From: Azohydromonas lata NBRC 102462
GTDB taxonomy: Bacteria > Pseudomonadota > Gammaproteobacteria > Burkholderiales > Burkholderiaceae_C
Length of the DNA: 13,746 bases
Assembly: GCA_945878385.1 (NCBI GenBank)
Contig: CAMCTE010000048.1
Span: 1 to 13,746 of the forward strand
Reading direction: 5' to 3'
In this document: in pieces, positions 1 through 7,935 of the stretch
Layout: every line of letters begins with the position of its first letter
Numbering within the stretch: the first letter of the stretch is position 1
Made by a program: the position numbers and the translations under genes
The notes under the pieces: model-generated
The model's database searches: none
What the model saw: only the letters and a program-made list of their open reading frames with translations
What the model was told of the DNA's origin: nothing

Positions 1-1765
1 CCTGACCCACGCCGAGCGCAACCCGGCGCAGAAGGAATGGGTGGCGCGCCACTTCAGCGAACAGGTGCAGCCCCTGCTCATGCCCATCGGGCTGGACCCG
101 GCGCACCCCTTCCCCCAGGTGGCCAACAAGTCGCTCAACTTCATCGTGGAGTTGGTGGACGGCTCGCGCGCAGGCATTGCGATCGTGCGGGTGCCGCGCG
201 CCCTGCCGCGCGTGATCCGTCTGCCCGACGAACTTCAACCTGGCCAGCAGTGCTTTGCGCTGCTGTCAAGCATCATTCGCGCTCATCTGCACGAATTGTT
301 CCCGGGTGCCACGGTGGGCAATTTTTCTCAGTTTCGCGTGACGCGCGACTCCGACCTCGATGTGGATGAAGAAGAGGTCACGAACCTGCGTCAGGCCCTC
401 AGATTCGAGCTCACGCGCCGCCACTATGGGCGAGCCATTCGACTGGAAGTCATCCACTCCTGCCCGGCCAATCTGTCGAGCATCCTGCAACGCCAGTTCG
501 GCATACCGGACGCGGCCCTGTTCCGGGTCAACGGACCGGTCAACCTGGTGCGCCTGAACGAATTGATCGACAAGGCCGAAGGGGCGGAGCTGCGCTTCCC
601 CCGGTTTGAACCGTCCTGGCCCCGAGACCTGGCCCCACGCAGCCAGCCGCTGCTGCCGCAGATGCGCGAGCAGGACCTGCTGATGCACCACCCCTTCGAG
701 AGCTTCGAGCCGGTGATCCAACTGCTGCGTGAAGCGGTGGCCGACCCCGAGGTGCTGGCCATCAAGCAAACCATTTATCGCACCGGTGGCCAGTCTGAAC
801 TGATGGAGCTTCTGCTGGAGGCCGCCCGGCGCGGCAAGGAAGTTCTGGCCGTGGTGGAACTCAAGGCCCGCTTCGATGAAGAGGCCAACATCGACTGGGC
901 CGACCGGCTCGAGGCGGTGGGAGCCCAGGTGGTGTATGGGGTCGTGGGCTTGAAGACCCACGCCAAGATGCTGCTGATCACGCGGCGCGAGCACCACAAA
1001 GGGCGCGGCACGGTGCTGCGCCACTACCTGCACCTTTCCACAGGCAACTACAACGCCGCCACCGCGCGGCTGTATACCGACCTTGGTTTCCTCACTTGCG
1101 ACCGTGACCTCACCCGCGATGCGCAGGCCCTGTTCCACCACCTCTCGAGCCTGTCCAAACTGCCGCGCATGCGCAAGCTTGCGGTGGCGCCTTCAGGCCT
1201 GCAGCGCCAGTTGCTCAAGCTGCTGGAAACCGTGGGCAAGGCGGCCCGGCAAGGCTACGCAGCCCGCGTGGTGATCAAGTGCAATGGCCTGACCGATCCG
1301 CTGCTCATGCAAGGCCTGATCGACGCTTCGCAGGCCGGCGCCAAGATCGACCTGATCGTGCGCGGGGCCTGCATGCTGGCGCCAGGCGTGCCGGGAGCCA
1401 CCGACAACATCCGCATCCGCTCGGTGGTCGGGCGATTCCTGGAACACAGCCGCATCTTCTACTTCCGCTGGGGCAGCGATGCACAGGACGAGGCGCTGCT
1501 GCTGTCCAGTGCCGACTGGATGAGCCGCAATATGCTGCGGCGTATCGAACTGGCCTGGCCCGTTGAAAACCCAGCGCTGAGGCAACGGGTGATCGACGAA
1601 TGCCTGGTGCCCTACCTGCTGGACGAACGGGGCAGCTGGATGCTGGACCGAACCGGTCAGTACCAAGCGATGGACGCCACCGGGCTGCACGCCCAGGCCG
1701 CCCTCATCCACCGACACAGCCGTGCCACACCGGCTGCGCTGCAAAATCCTGCAGCGGCCGGCTAA
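1..1765 (+). CDS. ppk1: Polyphosphate kinase 1, 5'-truncated by the window edge
   Basis: Membrane-associated enzyme that reversibly transfers the ATP gamma-phosphate onto inorganic polyphosphate. The reading frame is open from base 2, so the start lies upstream; 587 residues are visible against about 690 for E. coli PPK, so roughly the first 100 are missing. Family blocks are clear: LLMPIGLDPAHPFP near the visible N-terminus, VVELKARFDEEANIDWADRL, then GLKTHAKMLLI with the candidate autophosphorylated histidine at codon 959-961 (equivalent to E. coli His435), and GRFLEHSRIFYF with the second essential histidine at 1445-1447 (equivalent to His592). Their spacing of 162 residues is close to the 157 of E. 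coli. It stops at TAA 1763-1765, 40 bp before sixA on the same strand, so a two-gene operon is likely. Family assignment is secure; residue equivalence is from memory of the E. coli enzyme. Confidence 0.97.
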   Translation, partial: LTHAERNPAQKEWVARHFSEQVQPLLMPIGLDPAHPFPQVANKSLNFIVELVDGSRAGIAIVRVPRALPRVIRLPDELQPGQQCFALLSSIIRAHLHELFPGATVGNFSQFRVTRDSDLDVDEEEVTNLRQALRFELTRRHYGRAIRLEVIHSCPANLSSILQRQFGIPDAALFRVNGPVNLVRLNELIDKAEGAELRFPRFEPSWPRDLAPRSQPLLPQMREQDLLMHHPFESFEPVIQLLREAVADPEVLAIKQTIYRTGGQSELMELLLEAARRGKEVLAVVELKARFDEEANIDWADRLEAVGAQVVYGVVGLKTHAKMLLITRREHHKGRGTVLRHYLHLSTGNYNAATARLYTDLGFLTCDRDLTRDAQALFHHLSSLSKLPRMRKLAVAPSGLQRQLLKLLETVGKAARQGYAARVVIKCNGLTDPLLMQGLIDASQAGAKIDLIVRGACMLAPGVPGATDNIRIRSVVGRFLEHSRIFYFRWGSDAQDEALLLSSADWMSRNMLRRIELAWPVENPALRQRVIDECLVPYLLDERGSWMLDRTGQYQAMDATGLHAQAALIHRHSRATPAALQNPAAAG

Positions 1766-1805
1766 GCCCTTGCCGCCGCACAAGCCCCTTGAACCGAACG
1801 ACCTC

Positions 1806-2282
1806 ATGGACCTGATTCTCTGGCGCCACGCCGACGCCATTCCCGCCACCGACACCCTATCCGACTTCGATCGCCCCTTGAGCCCCAAAGGCGTGAGGCA
1901 GGCCAAACGCATGGGCGAATGGCTCAACCGCGTATTGCCGGAAAACGCACGCATTCTGGTGAGCCCCGCGCTGCGCACCGTGTCCACCGCCGACGCGCTG
2001 GACCGCCGCTACAAGAAGCTCGACGGACTGGCCCCCGAGGGCACCATCGACCAACTGCTGGCCGAAACCCGTTGGCCGCAGGCCCGCGAGGTGACGGTGG
2101 TGGTGGGCCACCAGCCCACGCTGGGCTTGGCTGCGGCTTACCTGATGGGTGCCACCCATGTCACGGCCGACAATCCCTGGCGACTGAAAAAAGGCGCCAT
2201 CTGGTGGATTCGGGCCAAGACGATGGAAAACGGTGAATTGGCGGTGACCACGGTCACCGTGCGCACGCCCGAACTGATCTAG
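1806..2282 (+). CDS. sixA: Phosphohistidine phosphatase SixA
   Basis: Small cytoplasmic phosphatase of the histidine phosphatase (phosphoglycerate mutase-like) superfamily; SixA of E. coli removes phosphate from histidine in phosphorelay or phosphotransfer proteins. The protein is 158 residues, the normal SixA size. The catalytic RH motif is at Arg7-His8 (LILWRHADA), the second arginine lies in SPALRT at about residue 57, and the second catalytic histidine is His102 in VVVGHQPTLG. I chose ATG 1806 because it puts the RH motif at the N-terminus as in the family; an upstream in-frame ATG at 1722 would add 28 unrelated residues overlapping ppk1. There is no strong Shine-Dalgarno sequence. It follows ppk1 by 40 bp and faces ppx, with only 9 bp between the stop codons. 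What it dephosphorylates here cannot be read from sequence. Confidence 0.93.
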   Translation: MDLILWRHADAIPATDTLSDFDRPLSPKGVRQAKRMGEWLNRVLPENARILVSPALRTVSTADALDRRYKKLDGLAPEGTIDQLLAETRWPQAREVTVVVGHQPTLGLAAAYLMGATHVTADNPWRLKKGAIWWIRAKTMENGELAVTTVTVRTPELI

Positions 2283-2302
2283 GCAGGCGGCTCAGTCCTG
2301 CC
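2282..2302. terminator. Weak inverted repeat between convergent sixA and ppx
   Basis: GGCAGG at 2282-2287 pairs perfectly with CCTGCC at 2297-2302 across a 9-nt loop, spanning the junction of the two convergent stop codons. It could act as a compact two-way terminator. There is no T-run on either side, so it is not a canonical intrinsic terminator. Confidence 0.25.
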
Positions 2303-3815
2303 AGCGCAGCTTCAACAATCCCGACTTCGCCCATACCGACACCTCCTCGCGCAGCAGGTGCTGGGTGCGCAGTTCAGCCGGTGACAAACGCCGGTCCTGC
2401 GCGGGCACGCTCCAGGCCAAGGCCACATCGCCCTGGCGGTCACGCCGGGCCTGCAAGCGCACCTTGGCGGCCTGGTGCCTGCCGTGGCAACACAACACGG
2501 CCAGACGCAGGCACAACAGCATCACCGCGAAATCGCGCCGAGCAAAGCCCGATTCCACCTTGCGCAGGCCCCCGCGCTGGCCCAGAACCAACTCGCCGAT
2601 CCGGCGTTGCTGGCTTTGCGAAAAACCAGCGGCATCCAAGTGGTCCAGCAAATAGGCGCTGTGACGATGGTGGTCGTGGTGCGACACCATCAAACCTATC
2701 TCGTGCAGGTCGCAGGCCCAGGCCAGTTCGCGCACCTCTTCATCGGGCAGTTCGGGCAGCAGATTGCGCTGCAGCCCCCGGGCCACAGCCTTCACCCGCT
2801 GGGCCTGTGCGGTGTCCACCTCAAAGCGCTGCTGCAATTGCGCCACGGTGGCGTCGCGCACATCGCGCGCGTCCACCCCCAAAGACACCTTGCGCCGCTG
2901 GTGAAGGTCGAAGATCACGCCCTGCCGCAGCGCCGCCCGTGAGGGTTGGATTTCATCAATGCGGAACTGCACCAACAAGGTGTAAAGGATCGCCAAACCA
3001 CCCGCCAGCACGGGCTTGCGGTCGTCTTTGAGGCCGCGCAAATCCAGTCGGTCAATGTGCCCGGCTTCCACACAGCGTTCGATGCACCAGGCCAGCGCTG
3101 CAGGGGTGAGCCGGCCATCGGTCACACCATGTGCAGCCAACAGCGCCGACACGGCTCCTGCCGTTCCCGAAGACGCCAAGGCCTCGGTCCAGCGGTTGGG
3201 CGTGAAAACCTTTTCCGCCTCTTCGAATTCGGCACCGGCGGCCACTTGAGCAGCGCGAAACGCCTCGGCCGAAAGTTCGCCATCGGGGAAGTAGCGCTGC
3301 GTCATCGACTGGCTGCCGATGCCAAAGGATTCCGCCGCACCCGGCTTCAAGCCTTGCCCCATCACGAATTCGGTGGAGCGGCCGCCAATGTCGATCACCA
3401 GGCGCGGCTCGTCGCTGGGGTTCAAGTGGGCCACACCGGCAAATATCAAGCGCGCCTCTTCACGCCCGGAGATCACCTCGATGGGCACCCCCAACACGGG
3501 CTCGGCCATGGCCAGGAACTGGTTGCGGTTGCGGGCCTCGCGCAGCGTTTGGGTGGCCACCGCACGCACTTCCTTCACATCATGCAAGCGCAGCAGTTCG
3601 GCCATGGAAGCCAAGGTGCTCAGCCCTCTGTCCACGGCGTCCGCCCGCAGAAAACCATTGGCATCCAGGCCCGAGCCGAGCCTCACGGGCTCCTTGAGGT
3701 AGTCCAAACGGCGATAGCGCCCATCGCGGATGCGGGCGATCTCGACCCTGAAGCTGTTGGACCCCATGTCGATAGCGGCCAGCGGCGCGCTCAGGATTTG
3801 GTGGGTTTCGCTCAT
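2292..3815 (-). CDS. ppx: Exopolyphosphatase (Ppx/GppA family)
   Basis: Processively releases orthophosphate from polyphosphate ends, or hydrolyses pppGpp if it acts as GppA; opposes ppk1 next door. From ATG 3815 it has 507 residues, the normal Ppx size. Numbered from the alternative TTG start three codons upstream (3824): the ASKHA phosphate-binding motif DMGSNSFR is at 19-26, SGREEARLIFAG with the likely catalytic glutamate at about 122, the second phosphate motif DIGGRSTE at 145-152, and the C-terminal HD-like domain with HEIG at 374-377 and HHRHSAYLL at about 385-393. The GGR version of the usual GGGSTE motif is, as I recall, common in beta-proteobacteria. It lies 48 bp downstream of the P-type ATPase gene on the same strand and may be cotranscribed. 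Ppx is preferred over GppA because of the ppk1 neighbour and full length. Confidence 0.95.
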   Translation of the reverse strand: MSETHQILSAPLAAIDMGSNSFRVEIARIRDGRYRRLDYLKEPVRLGSGLDANGFLRADAVDRGLSTLASMAELLRLHDVKEVRAVATQTLREARNRNQFLAMAEPVLGVPIEVISGREEARLIFAGVAHLNPSDEPRLVIDIGGRSTEFVMGQGLKPGAAESFGIGSQSMTQRYFPDGELSAEAFRAAQVAAGAEFEEAEKVFTPNRWTEALASSGTAGAVSALLAAHGVTDGRLTPAALAWCIERCVEAGHIDRLDLRGLKDDRKPVLAGGLAILYTLLVQFRIDEIQPSRAALRQGVIFDLHQRRKVSLGVDARDVRDATVAQLQQRFEVDTAQAQRVKAVARGLQRNLLPELPDEEVRELAWACDLHEIGLMVSHHDHHRHSAYLLDHLDAAGFSQSQQRRIGELVLGQRGGLRKVESGFARRDFAVMLLCLRLAVLCCHGRHQAAKVRLQARRDRQGDVALAWSVPAQDRRLSPAELRTQHLLREEVSVWAKSGLLKLRWQD

Positions 3816-3863
3816 GATGTTCAAGGCGAAGCCTAACCCACGGATTTGACGGATTCGTGACGC

Positions 3864-6434
3864 TCAGGGCTTCTTTCGTGTCGAAGCACCGAAACGCCAC
3901 CACCATGCGGCGCACTCCCAGCAGGCGTAGCCCAACACCACCGACCCCGCCCCCACCCCCACGGCCCAGCCCAGCGACGCCCAGCCCGGGAATTCAAGGT
4001 GCAGCAAGCGTTGCAGCGAGGGCCATTCCAACGCCAAAGCCAGCACGCCCATTGCCGCCAGCGCAATGCCCCCCAAGACCAGCCCCGATTGACGCCACCC
4101 ACTGCGCCAGGCCACCCCTCGACGCAGGGCCAGTGCGGCCAGCATCAGGTTGCCCGCGGTCAACCCCACCATCACCATCGTACGCACCGCCTCGGTGGCC
4201 GTGCCGGCCTGCTGTGCCCAAGCTGCCAGCAGCAACAGTGACAGCAGCAGGCAACTGCCCAGCATCAGTGCATGCCCGAGGGCAGACGCCGGCATCAACA
4301 GCGGTTCATCCAAGCGCCGCGGAGGACGCGTCATCAGGTCGCGTGCCGGCGGCGCGTTTTCAAAGGCCAACGAACACATCGGGTCGATCACCATTTCCGT
4401 GAGCACCACATGCGCGGGCAGCATCAGGGGTGGCCAGCCCAACAGCAGAGGCAGGATGGCCAAGCCAGCCAAGGGCACATGAACGGCGGTGATGTAGCCC
4501 GATACCCGGCGCAGGTTGTCCAGCAGGCGCCGCCCCAGCGCCAAGGCCTTGGCCAGATGGCCGAAGTCTTCGTCCATGAGCACCATCGACGCGGCTTCAC
4601 GCGCCACATCGGTGCCGCGTCCGCCCATGGCCACGCCAATGTGCGCCGCCCGCAAGGCCGGCGCGTCGTTTACACCGTCGCCCGTCATGGCCACCACTTC
4701 ACCCTGCGCCTGAAGGGCCTGCACCAGCGCCAGCTTGTGCTGGGGTTGCACCCGAGCAAACACCCGCACCCGCTGTGCCGCTGCGCGCTGCTCAGACTCA
4801 TTGAGCGCTGCGAATTCACGGCCCGTCATCACTGCGGCGCCCATGTCCAGGCCCGCCTGGCGTGCGATGGCGCATGCCGTCAGGGGATGGTCGCCGCTGA
4901 CCATCACCACCTTCACACCGGCCTGCCGCACCTGGGCCACCGCCTGTGGAACGCCTTCGCGCATGGGGTCTTCAAAGGCGATCAGGCCGGCCCAGCGCCA
5001 GCCGGTGTCAGGCGGTATGGGCGTGGCCACCGACACCGCCCCCGCATGATCGGCCACCGCCAACACGCGCCACCCCCGCTGCGCCAGGTCCGCCGCCGCG
5101 CGCAGGCGCCTTTCCTGCTCTTCCACCGTACCTCCACAACGCGCCAGCACATGCTCTGGCGCGCCCTTGCACACCCACACCGCGCCACCGGCTGGTGCTT
5201 GCCAGGCCACCCGCATCAAGGGCTCCAGGGGAGACGGGCCGATGTCATGCAACCGAACCGATCCCGCAACCTCCATCGGCCCCGTCGGCTCCTGTGCCTC
5301 ACGCAGCGCCACATCCACCGGGTCCACGCCCACCTGCCGGCAGGCGGCCACGCCCAGCGCCAATAGCCTGCGCAAGGAAGGTGGCAGCGCGGATGCACCC
5401 CCACGGAGCCCTTGCGCCACTTGGTCGTCCTGCAGTTCCACCACCCGCAGATGGTTTTCGGTGAGGGTTCCGGTCTTGTCCACACACAAAACGGTCAGCG
5501 ACCCCAGGGCCTCCACCGCCGCCGGGCGCCGCGCCAACACCTGCAGACGGCTCAATCGCCAGGCGCCCAGAGACATGAAGATCGCCAGCGCCATCGGGAA
5601 CTCTTCAGGCAGCATCCCCATCCCCAAGGCCAGGGCCGACAGCGCGCCGTTCCACCAGTCGCCGTTCCACAGACCGTGGCCCACCATCACCGCCAGGCTC
5701 ACCAACAGCGCCACCGCCCCGAACACCTGCACCAGCCAGCGGATGCGCTGCTGGGCCGGCGTGTCCTGGGTTTCAATGCCCCCCAGCGCTGCCCCTATGG
5801 CGCCCATGCGGGTGCGGGCGCCGGTGTCCGTCACGCAGGCCACCGCCTGCCCTGACACCACCAAAGTACCTGCCCATACGCGGTCGTCTGCGGCCTCCTG
5901 GTGGGCATCTGCGGCGGGTGTTGCCTTGGATGTGGCCTTGGCTGTTGCCTTGGGCACCGCCCAGGATTCGCCCGTCAAAAGCGACTCATCCACCGACAGG
6001 TGCGTGGTCTGCAGCAGCTGCGAATCAGCCGCCACCCGCTCTCCTTCCTCCAACAAGATGCAGTCCCCCGGAACCAGCTCGGCCGCCGAACGCCGCTGCC
6101 AGCGCCCATCCCGAAGCACCTGCACCTGCGGTGAAGACATGTCGCGCAAGGCCTGCAAGGCCCTCTCGCGCCGCCATCCTTGCCATACCACCAGCCCCAC
6201 CGTCACCAGGGCAAAGCCCCCCAGCAGCAAGCCCTCGCCCGTGTCGCCGAGCGCCAGATAGATGGCCGCTGCCACCAACAGCAAAACGAACATCGGCTCG
6301 CGGGCCACTTCCATCACGGTGTGCAAGATGGTGTGGCCCTGCGGGTCGGGCATCCGGTTGGGGCCCCATTGCCTCATTCGTGCACCGGCCTCTTCTTCGC
6401 TCAAAGATGGCAGGTCTGTGGTCGTCTGGATCAT
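3864..6434 (-). CDS. P-type cation-transporting ATPase, PEEFP-type, ion unknown
   Basis: Inner-membrane ion pump driven by ATP through an aspartyl-phosphate. The 856 residues hold the full set of P-type features: N-terminal helices about 46-85, actuator domain with LLTGES at 152-157, helices 3-4 at about 237-295 with PEEFP at 276-280, phosphorylation motif DKTGTLT with Asp319, nucleotide-binding KGAPE at 423-427, hinge TGDGVNDAP at 584-592, and six C-terminal helices from about 645. It resembles P2-type Ca/Mg ATPases overall but has PEEFP rather than PEGLP in helix 4 and LTEMVIDPMCSLAFE in helix 6 rather than the Ca-pump NLVTDG pattern. No N-terminal heavy-metal domain or CPC motif is present. 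A KAT-rich insert follows TGES (about 161-184). ATG 6434 is preceded by GAGG at a 7-nt spacing. Substrate cannot be assigned. Confidence 0.93.
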   Translation of the reverse strand: MIQTTTDLPSLSEEEAGARMRQWGPNRMPDPQGHTILHTVMEVAREPMFVLLLVAAAIYLALGDTGEGLLLGGFALVTVGLVVWQGWRRERALQALRDMSSPQVQVLRDGRWQRRSAAELVPGDCILLEEGERVAADSQLLQTTHLSVDESLLTGESWAVPKATAKATSKATPAADAHQEAADDRVWAGTLVVSGQAVACVTDTGARTRMGAIGAALGGIETQDTPAQQRIRWLVQVFGAVALLVSLAVMVGHGLWNGDWWNGALSALALGMGMLPEEFPMALAIFMSLGAWRLSRLQVLARRPAAVEALGSLTVLCVDKTGTLTENHLRVVELQDDQVAQGLRGGASALPPSLRRLLALGVAACRQVGVDPVDVALREAQEPTGPMEVAGSVRLHDIGPSPLEPLMRVAWQAPAGGAVWVCKGAPEHVLARCGGTVEEQERRLRAAADLAQRGWRVLAVADHAGAVSVATPIPPDTGWRWAGLIAFEDPMREGVPQAVAQVRQAGVKVVMVSGDHPLTACAIARQAGLDMGAAVMTGREFAALNESEQRAAAQRVRVFARVQPQHKLALVQALQAQGEVVAMTGDGVNDAPALRAAHIGVAMGGRGTDVAREAASMVLMDEDFGHLAKALALGRRLLDNLRRVSGYITAVHVPLAGLAILPLLLGWPPLMLPAHVVLTEMVIDPMCSLAFENAPPARDLMTRPPRRLDEPLLMPASALGHALMLGSCLLLSLLLLAAWAQQAGTATEAVRTMVMVGLTAGNLMLAALALRRGVAWRSGWRQSGLVLGGIALAAMGVLALALEWPSLQRLLHLEFPGWASLGWAVGVGAGSVVLGYACWECAAWWWRFGASTRKKP
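5921..5956 (-). repeat. Three 12-bp tandem units inside the ATPase gene
   Basis: On the + strand the units are TTGCCTTGGATG, TGGCCTTGGCTG and TTGCCTTGGGCA, back to back. On the coding strand they encode a four-residue repeat (KATA, KATS, KAT) just after the TGES motif, within the actuator domain. Being multiples of three, unit gain or loss would keep the frame. Confidence 0.8.
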
Positions 6435-6509
6435 TCCCCATCCTCAGGGCTGCGCAGCACGGGGATTTGCCATTCATCACCTGCGCCGCCGATCAGGGCA
6501 TGCCGCGGC

Positions 6510-6590
6510 CTAGAGTGTTTCGCCTAGGGCCATAAGCCTCACACCAGGCTTTTAGGGTGCGAGCTCTAGTGACAAACCCTAGACTGACGG
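6510..6590 (+). promoter_or_regulatory. 14-bp phased CTAG array and putative promoter of the first phasin gene
   Basis: CTAG or TTAG tetramers start at 6510, 6524, 6552, 6566 and 6579, i.e. steps of 14, 28, 14 and 13; position 6538 within the gap reads CTCA. Units resemble a loose consensus CTAGNGTGNNNNGCT. The last unit forms TAGACTG (6580-6586), a plausible -10 element giving a transcript start near 6592 and a 28-nt leader to ATG 6620. No TTGACA-like -35 is visible. An inverted pair TAGGGT (6553-6558) and ACCCTA (6576-6581) lies inside. The ATPase gene starts divergently 76 bp to the left, so the array could affect both. The array itself is read directly; its function is inferred. Confidence 0.55.
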
Positions 6591-6606
6591 TTGTCATTCA
6601 CCGCCC

Positions 6607-6612
6607 AAGGAG
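6607..6612 (+). promoter_or_regulatory. Ribosome binding site of the first phasin gene
   Basis: AAGGAG with a 7-nt spacer to ATG 6620 fixes the start codon and rules out the upstream in-frame start at 6557, which would place coding sequence over the promoter. Confidence 0.85.
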
Positions 6613-6619
6613 CAACCCC

Positions 6620-7147
6620 ATGGCACGCAGCACCACCGCTTCCCGCAAGACCACCCGCCGCAACACCACCAACACCCAGGCCCGTGCCACACGCAGCGCC
6701 GCCACCGGCTGGCGCGCCCAGGTCGAGCAGATCGTCACCGCCGGCAAACAAGCCGCCGAGTTCGTGCAGCGCCGTGGTGGCACGGTGGTGGAGCAGGCCC
6801 AGCGCCGCAGCACCGCCCTGAGCGCACAAGCGCGCAATGCCGCAGAAGAAAAGCTTGAAGCCGTGGCCGTGAAGGTTGTGGGCGCTTGGGACCAAGTGGA
6901 ACAAGTGGCCAGCGAGCGAGTGGGCCGCACCCTCAACCGCCTGGGCGTGCCCTCGCAAAAAGACATCGACAAGCTCACCCGTTCGGTGGCCAAGCTCAGT
7001 GCGCAGATCGACAAGCTGAGCACCCCCGCACCGCGCGCAGCCCGCGCGCCGAGCGCCTCCCGCACCAAGGCCAGCACCGCCAAGGCCAGCACCACCGGCC
7101 GGGCCAGTACCGCCAAGGCCCGCGCCGCTACCGCTGCAGCCAGCTGA
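6620..7147 (+). CDS. Phasin family protein (PhaI/PhaF-type granule-associated)
   Basis: Likely coats intracellular polyhydroxyalkanoate (PHA) granules and may tether them to the nucleoid. The protein has 175 residues in three parts: a basic, Ala/Thr/Arg-rich N-terminus (1-30), a predicted helical middle (31-133), and a basic Ala/Ser/Thr/Lys-rich tail (about 136-175) with repeated KAST elements. The diagnostic block is WDQVEQV at 90-96 and RLGVPSQKDIDKL at 107-119, shared with the second phasin at 10261. It lacks the N-terminal IWMAGLSAFAKA segment present in that paralogue. ATG 6620 follows a strong AAGGAG. It appears to be monocistronic, with its last 20 bp overlapping the tail of a convergent gene. 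Family membership is by motif recognition; granule binding is inferred, and no PHA synthase gene is in the window. Confidence 0.85.
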   Translation: MARSTTASRKTTRRNTTNTQARATRSAATGWRAQVEQIVTAGKQAAEFVQRRGGTVVEQAQRRSTALSAQARNAAEEKLEAVAVKVVGAWDQVEQVASERVGRTLNRLGVPSQKDIDKLTRSVAKLSAQIDKLSTPAPRAARAPSASRTKASTAKASTTGRASTAKARAATAAAS

Positions 7148-7841
7148 GCATCAGCGCGCGTTCTTCCTGCACGATCCGCTGCAGGAAGTCTTCGGCCCCC
7201 TTCATGTGCGCGAACGCCGTGAAGCCCCGCTGAAGAAAGCCGTGCAGTTCGGACAAGCCGGCGAGTTCAGCCGGCTTTTTCATGAGCTTGAGTGAAGCCG
7301 AAAGCATGGGCAGGCGGGTCAAGTGGTCCAGCGAACGGCCGATCTGCATCACCAGTTCCAACTGTTCCTGGCGCGCTTGGGCCTGGCCCACGGTGCGGTA
7401 GGCCGCCGCGTATTGTTCGGCGCTGAGGTCCTGTGCATGGCGCAGGGCGCCCTGCTCCCACAGACACTGCGTCATCCGTGCGTCCAGCCCTTCGCTCAGC
7501 GCGTCCATCTGCAGCGCCTGCGCCATCGTCCATTGCGCCGATTGCGGCAACAACTTCAGCAGCTTGGGCAGCACCCGAGCCACATCCTGGTCGCGCGCGC
7601 GGTGGTCCTTGGGGCCGTACAGGTCTTCCAGAAAAAAACGCGCCGCAGGCGCAAAGCGCGGGCTTTCCAGCAATGCAGCATGCGTGCGCGCCAATCGCTC
7701 GCCCTGCCAGGCTTTCAGCCAGGCACGGCGCTGGCGCTCAGGCGTTTCCAGGCCGCCGCCGCGCAGCCCATCCAACTCGGCCAACAGGGCCAGGATGCGG
7801 GCTTCCATTTCGGCGCGGTGGGGCAGCGTGGGCTGGCTCAT
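7128..7841 (-). CDS. Conserved hypothetical protein with FFLEDLYG motif
   Basis: A 237-residue soluble protein, predicted mostly helical, with no signal peptide or membrane segment. Its signature is ARFFLEDLYGPKDHRARDQD in the N-terminal half, which matches what I remember of the proteobacterial FFLEELY-motif family of unknown function. I cannot name a reaction. The C-terminal half contains many Leu/Met-rich helices, and a lysine pair in LKLMKKPAELAGL. ATG 7841 is chosen over an in-frame GTG at 7850 three codons upstream; neither has a good Shine-Dalgarno sequence. It converges on the first phasin gene with a 20-bp overlap (7128-7147) and starts divergently, 94 bp from the Tat-signal gene at 7936. 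Context hints at storage or lipid metabolism but gives no proof. Confidence 0.82.
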   Translation of the reverse strand: MSQPTLPHRAEMEARILALLAELDGLRGGGLETPERQRRAWLKAWQGERLARTHAALLESPRFAPAARFFLEDLYGPKDHRARDQDVARVLPKLLKLLPQSAQWTMAQALQMDALSEGLDARMTQCLWEQGALRHAQDLSAEQYAAAYRTVGQAQARQEQLELVMQIGRSLDHLTRLPMLSASLKLMKKPAELAGLSELHGFLQRGFTAFAHMKGAEDFLQRIVQEERALMLSWLQR

Positions 7842-7892
7842 CTGCGCCACTGTATCCGCGCAGGGGAAACCCTAAGGCGCACTGCAATGGCC

Positions 7893-7909
7893 TGCCGCGC
7901 GCCGCGGCA
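7893..7909. promoter_or_regulatory. 17-bp palindrome between divergent genes
   Basis: TGCCGCG and CGCGGCA are perfect 7-bp inverted arms around a 3-nt centre. The element sits between the divergent starts at 7841 and 7936, over the place where a -35 would fall for the TAGACT at 7924-7929. It may be an operator, though perfect GC-rich palindromes also arise by chance in such DNA. Confidence 0.3.
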
Positions 7910-7923
7910 CGCAGCAACTTGCG

Positions 7924-7929
7924 TAGACT
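7924..7929 (+). promoter_or_regulatory. Possible -10 element for a leaderless dehydrogenase operon
   Basis: TAGACT here is identical to the hexamer in both phasin upstream regions. Its last base is only 6 nt before ATG 7936, so transcription would begin at or next to the A of the start codon, giving a leaderless message. No clear -35 is seen, and only a weak GAAG precedes the ATG. Confidence 0.3.
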
Positions 7930-7935
7930 GAAGCC

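Noticed and set aside
3816..3824. TTG start for ppx three codons upstream
   Set aside because: ATG 3815 is in frame and keeps all motifs; TTG has an AGG at reasonable spacing, so this remains a minor uncertainty.
4272..6261. Long + strand frames (4272-5366 and 5167-6261) opposite the ATPase
   Set aside because: Both lack motifs and are opposed to a gene with complete P-type ATPase signatures.
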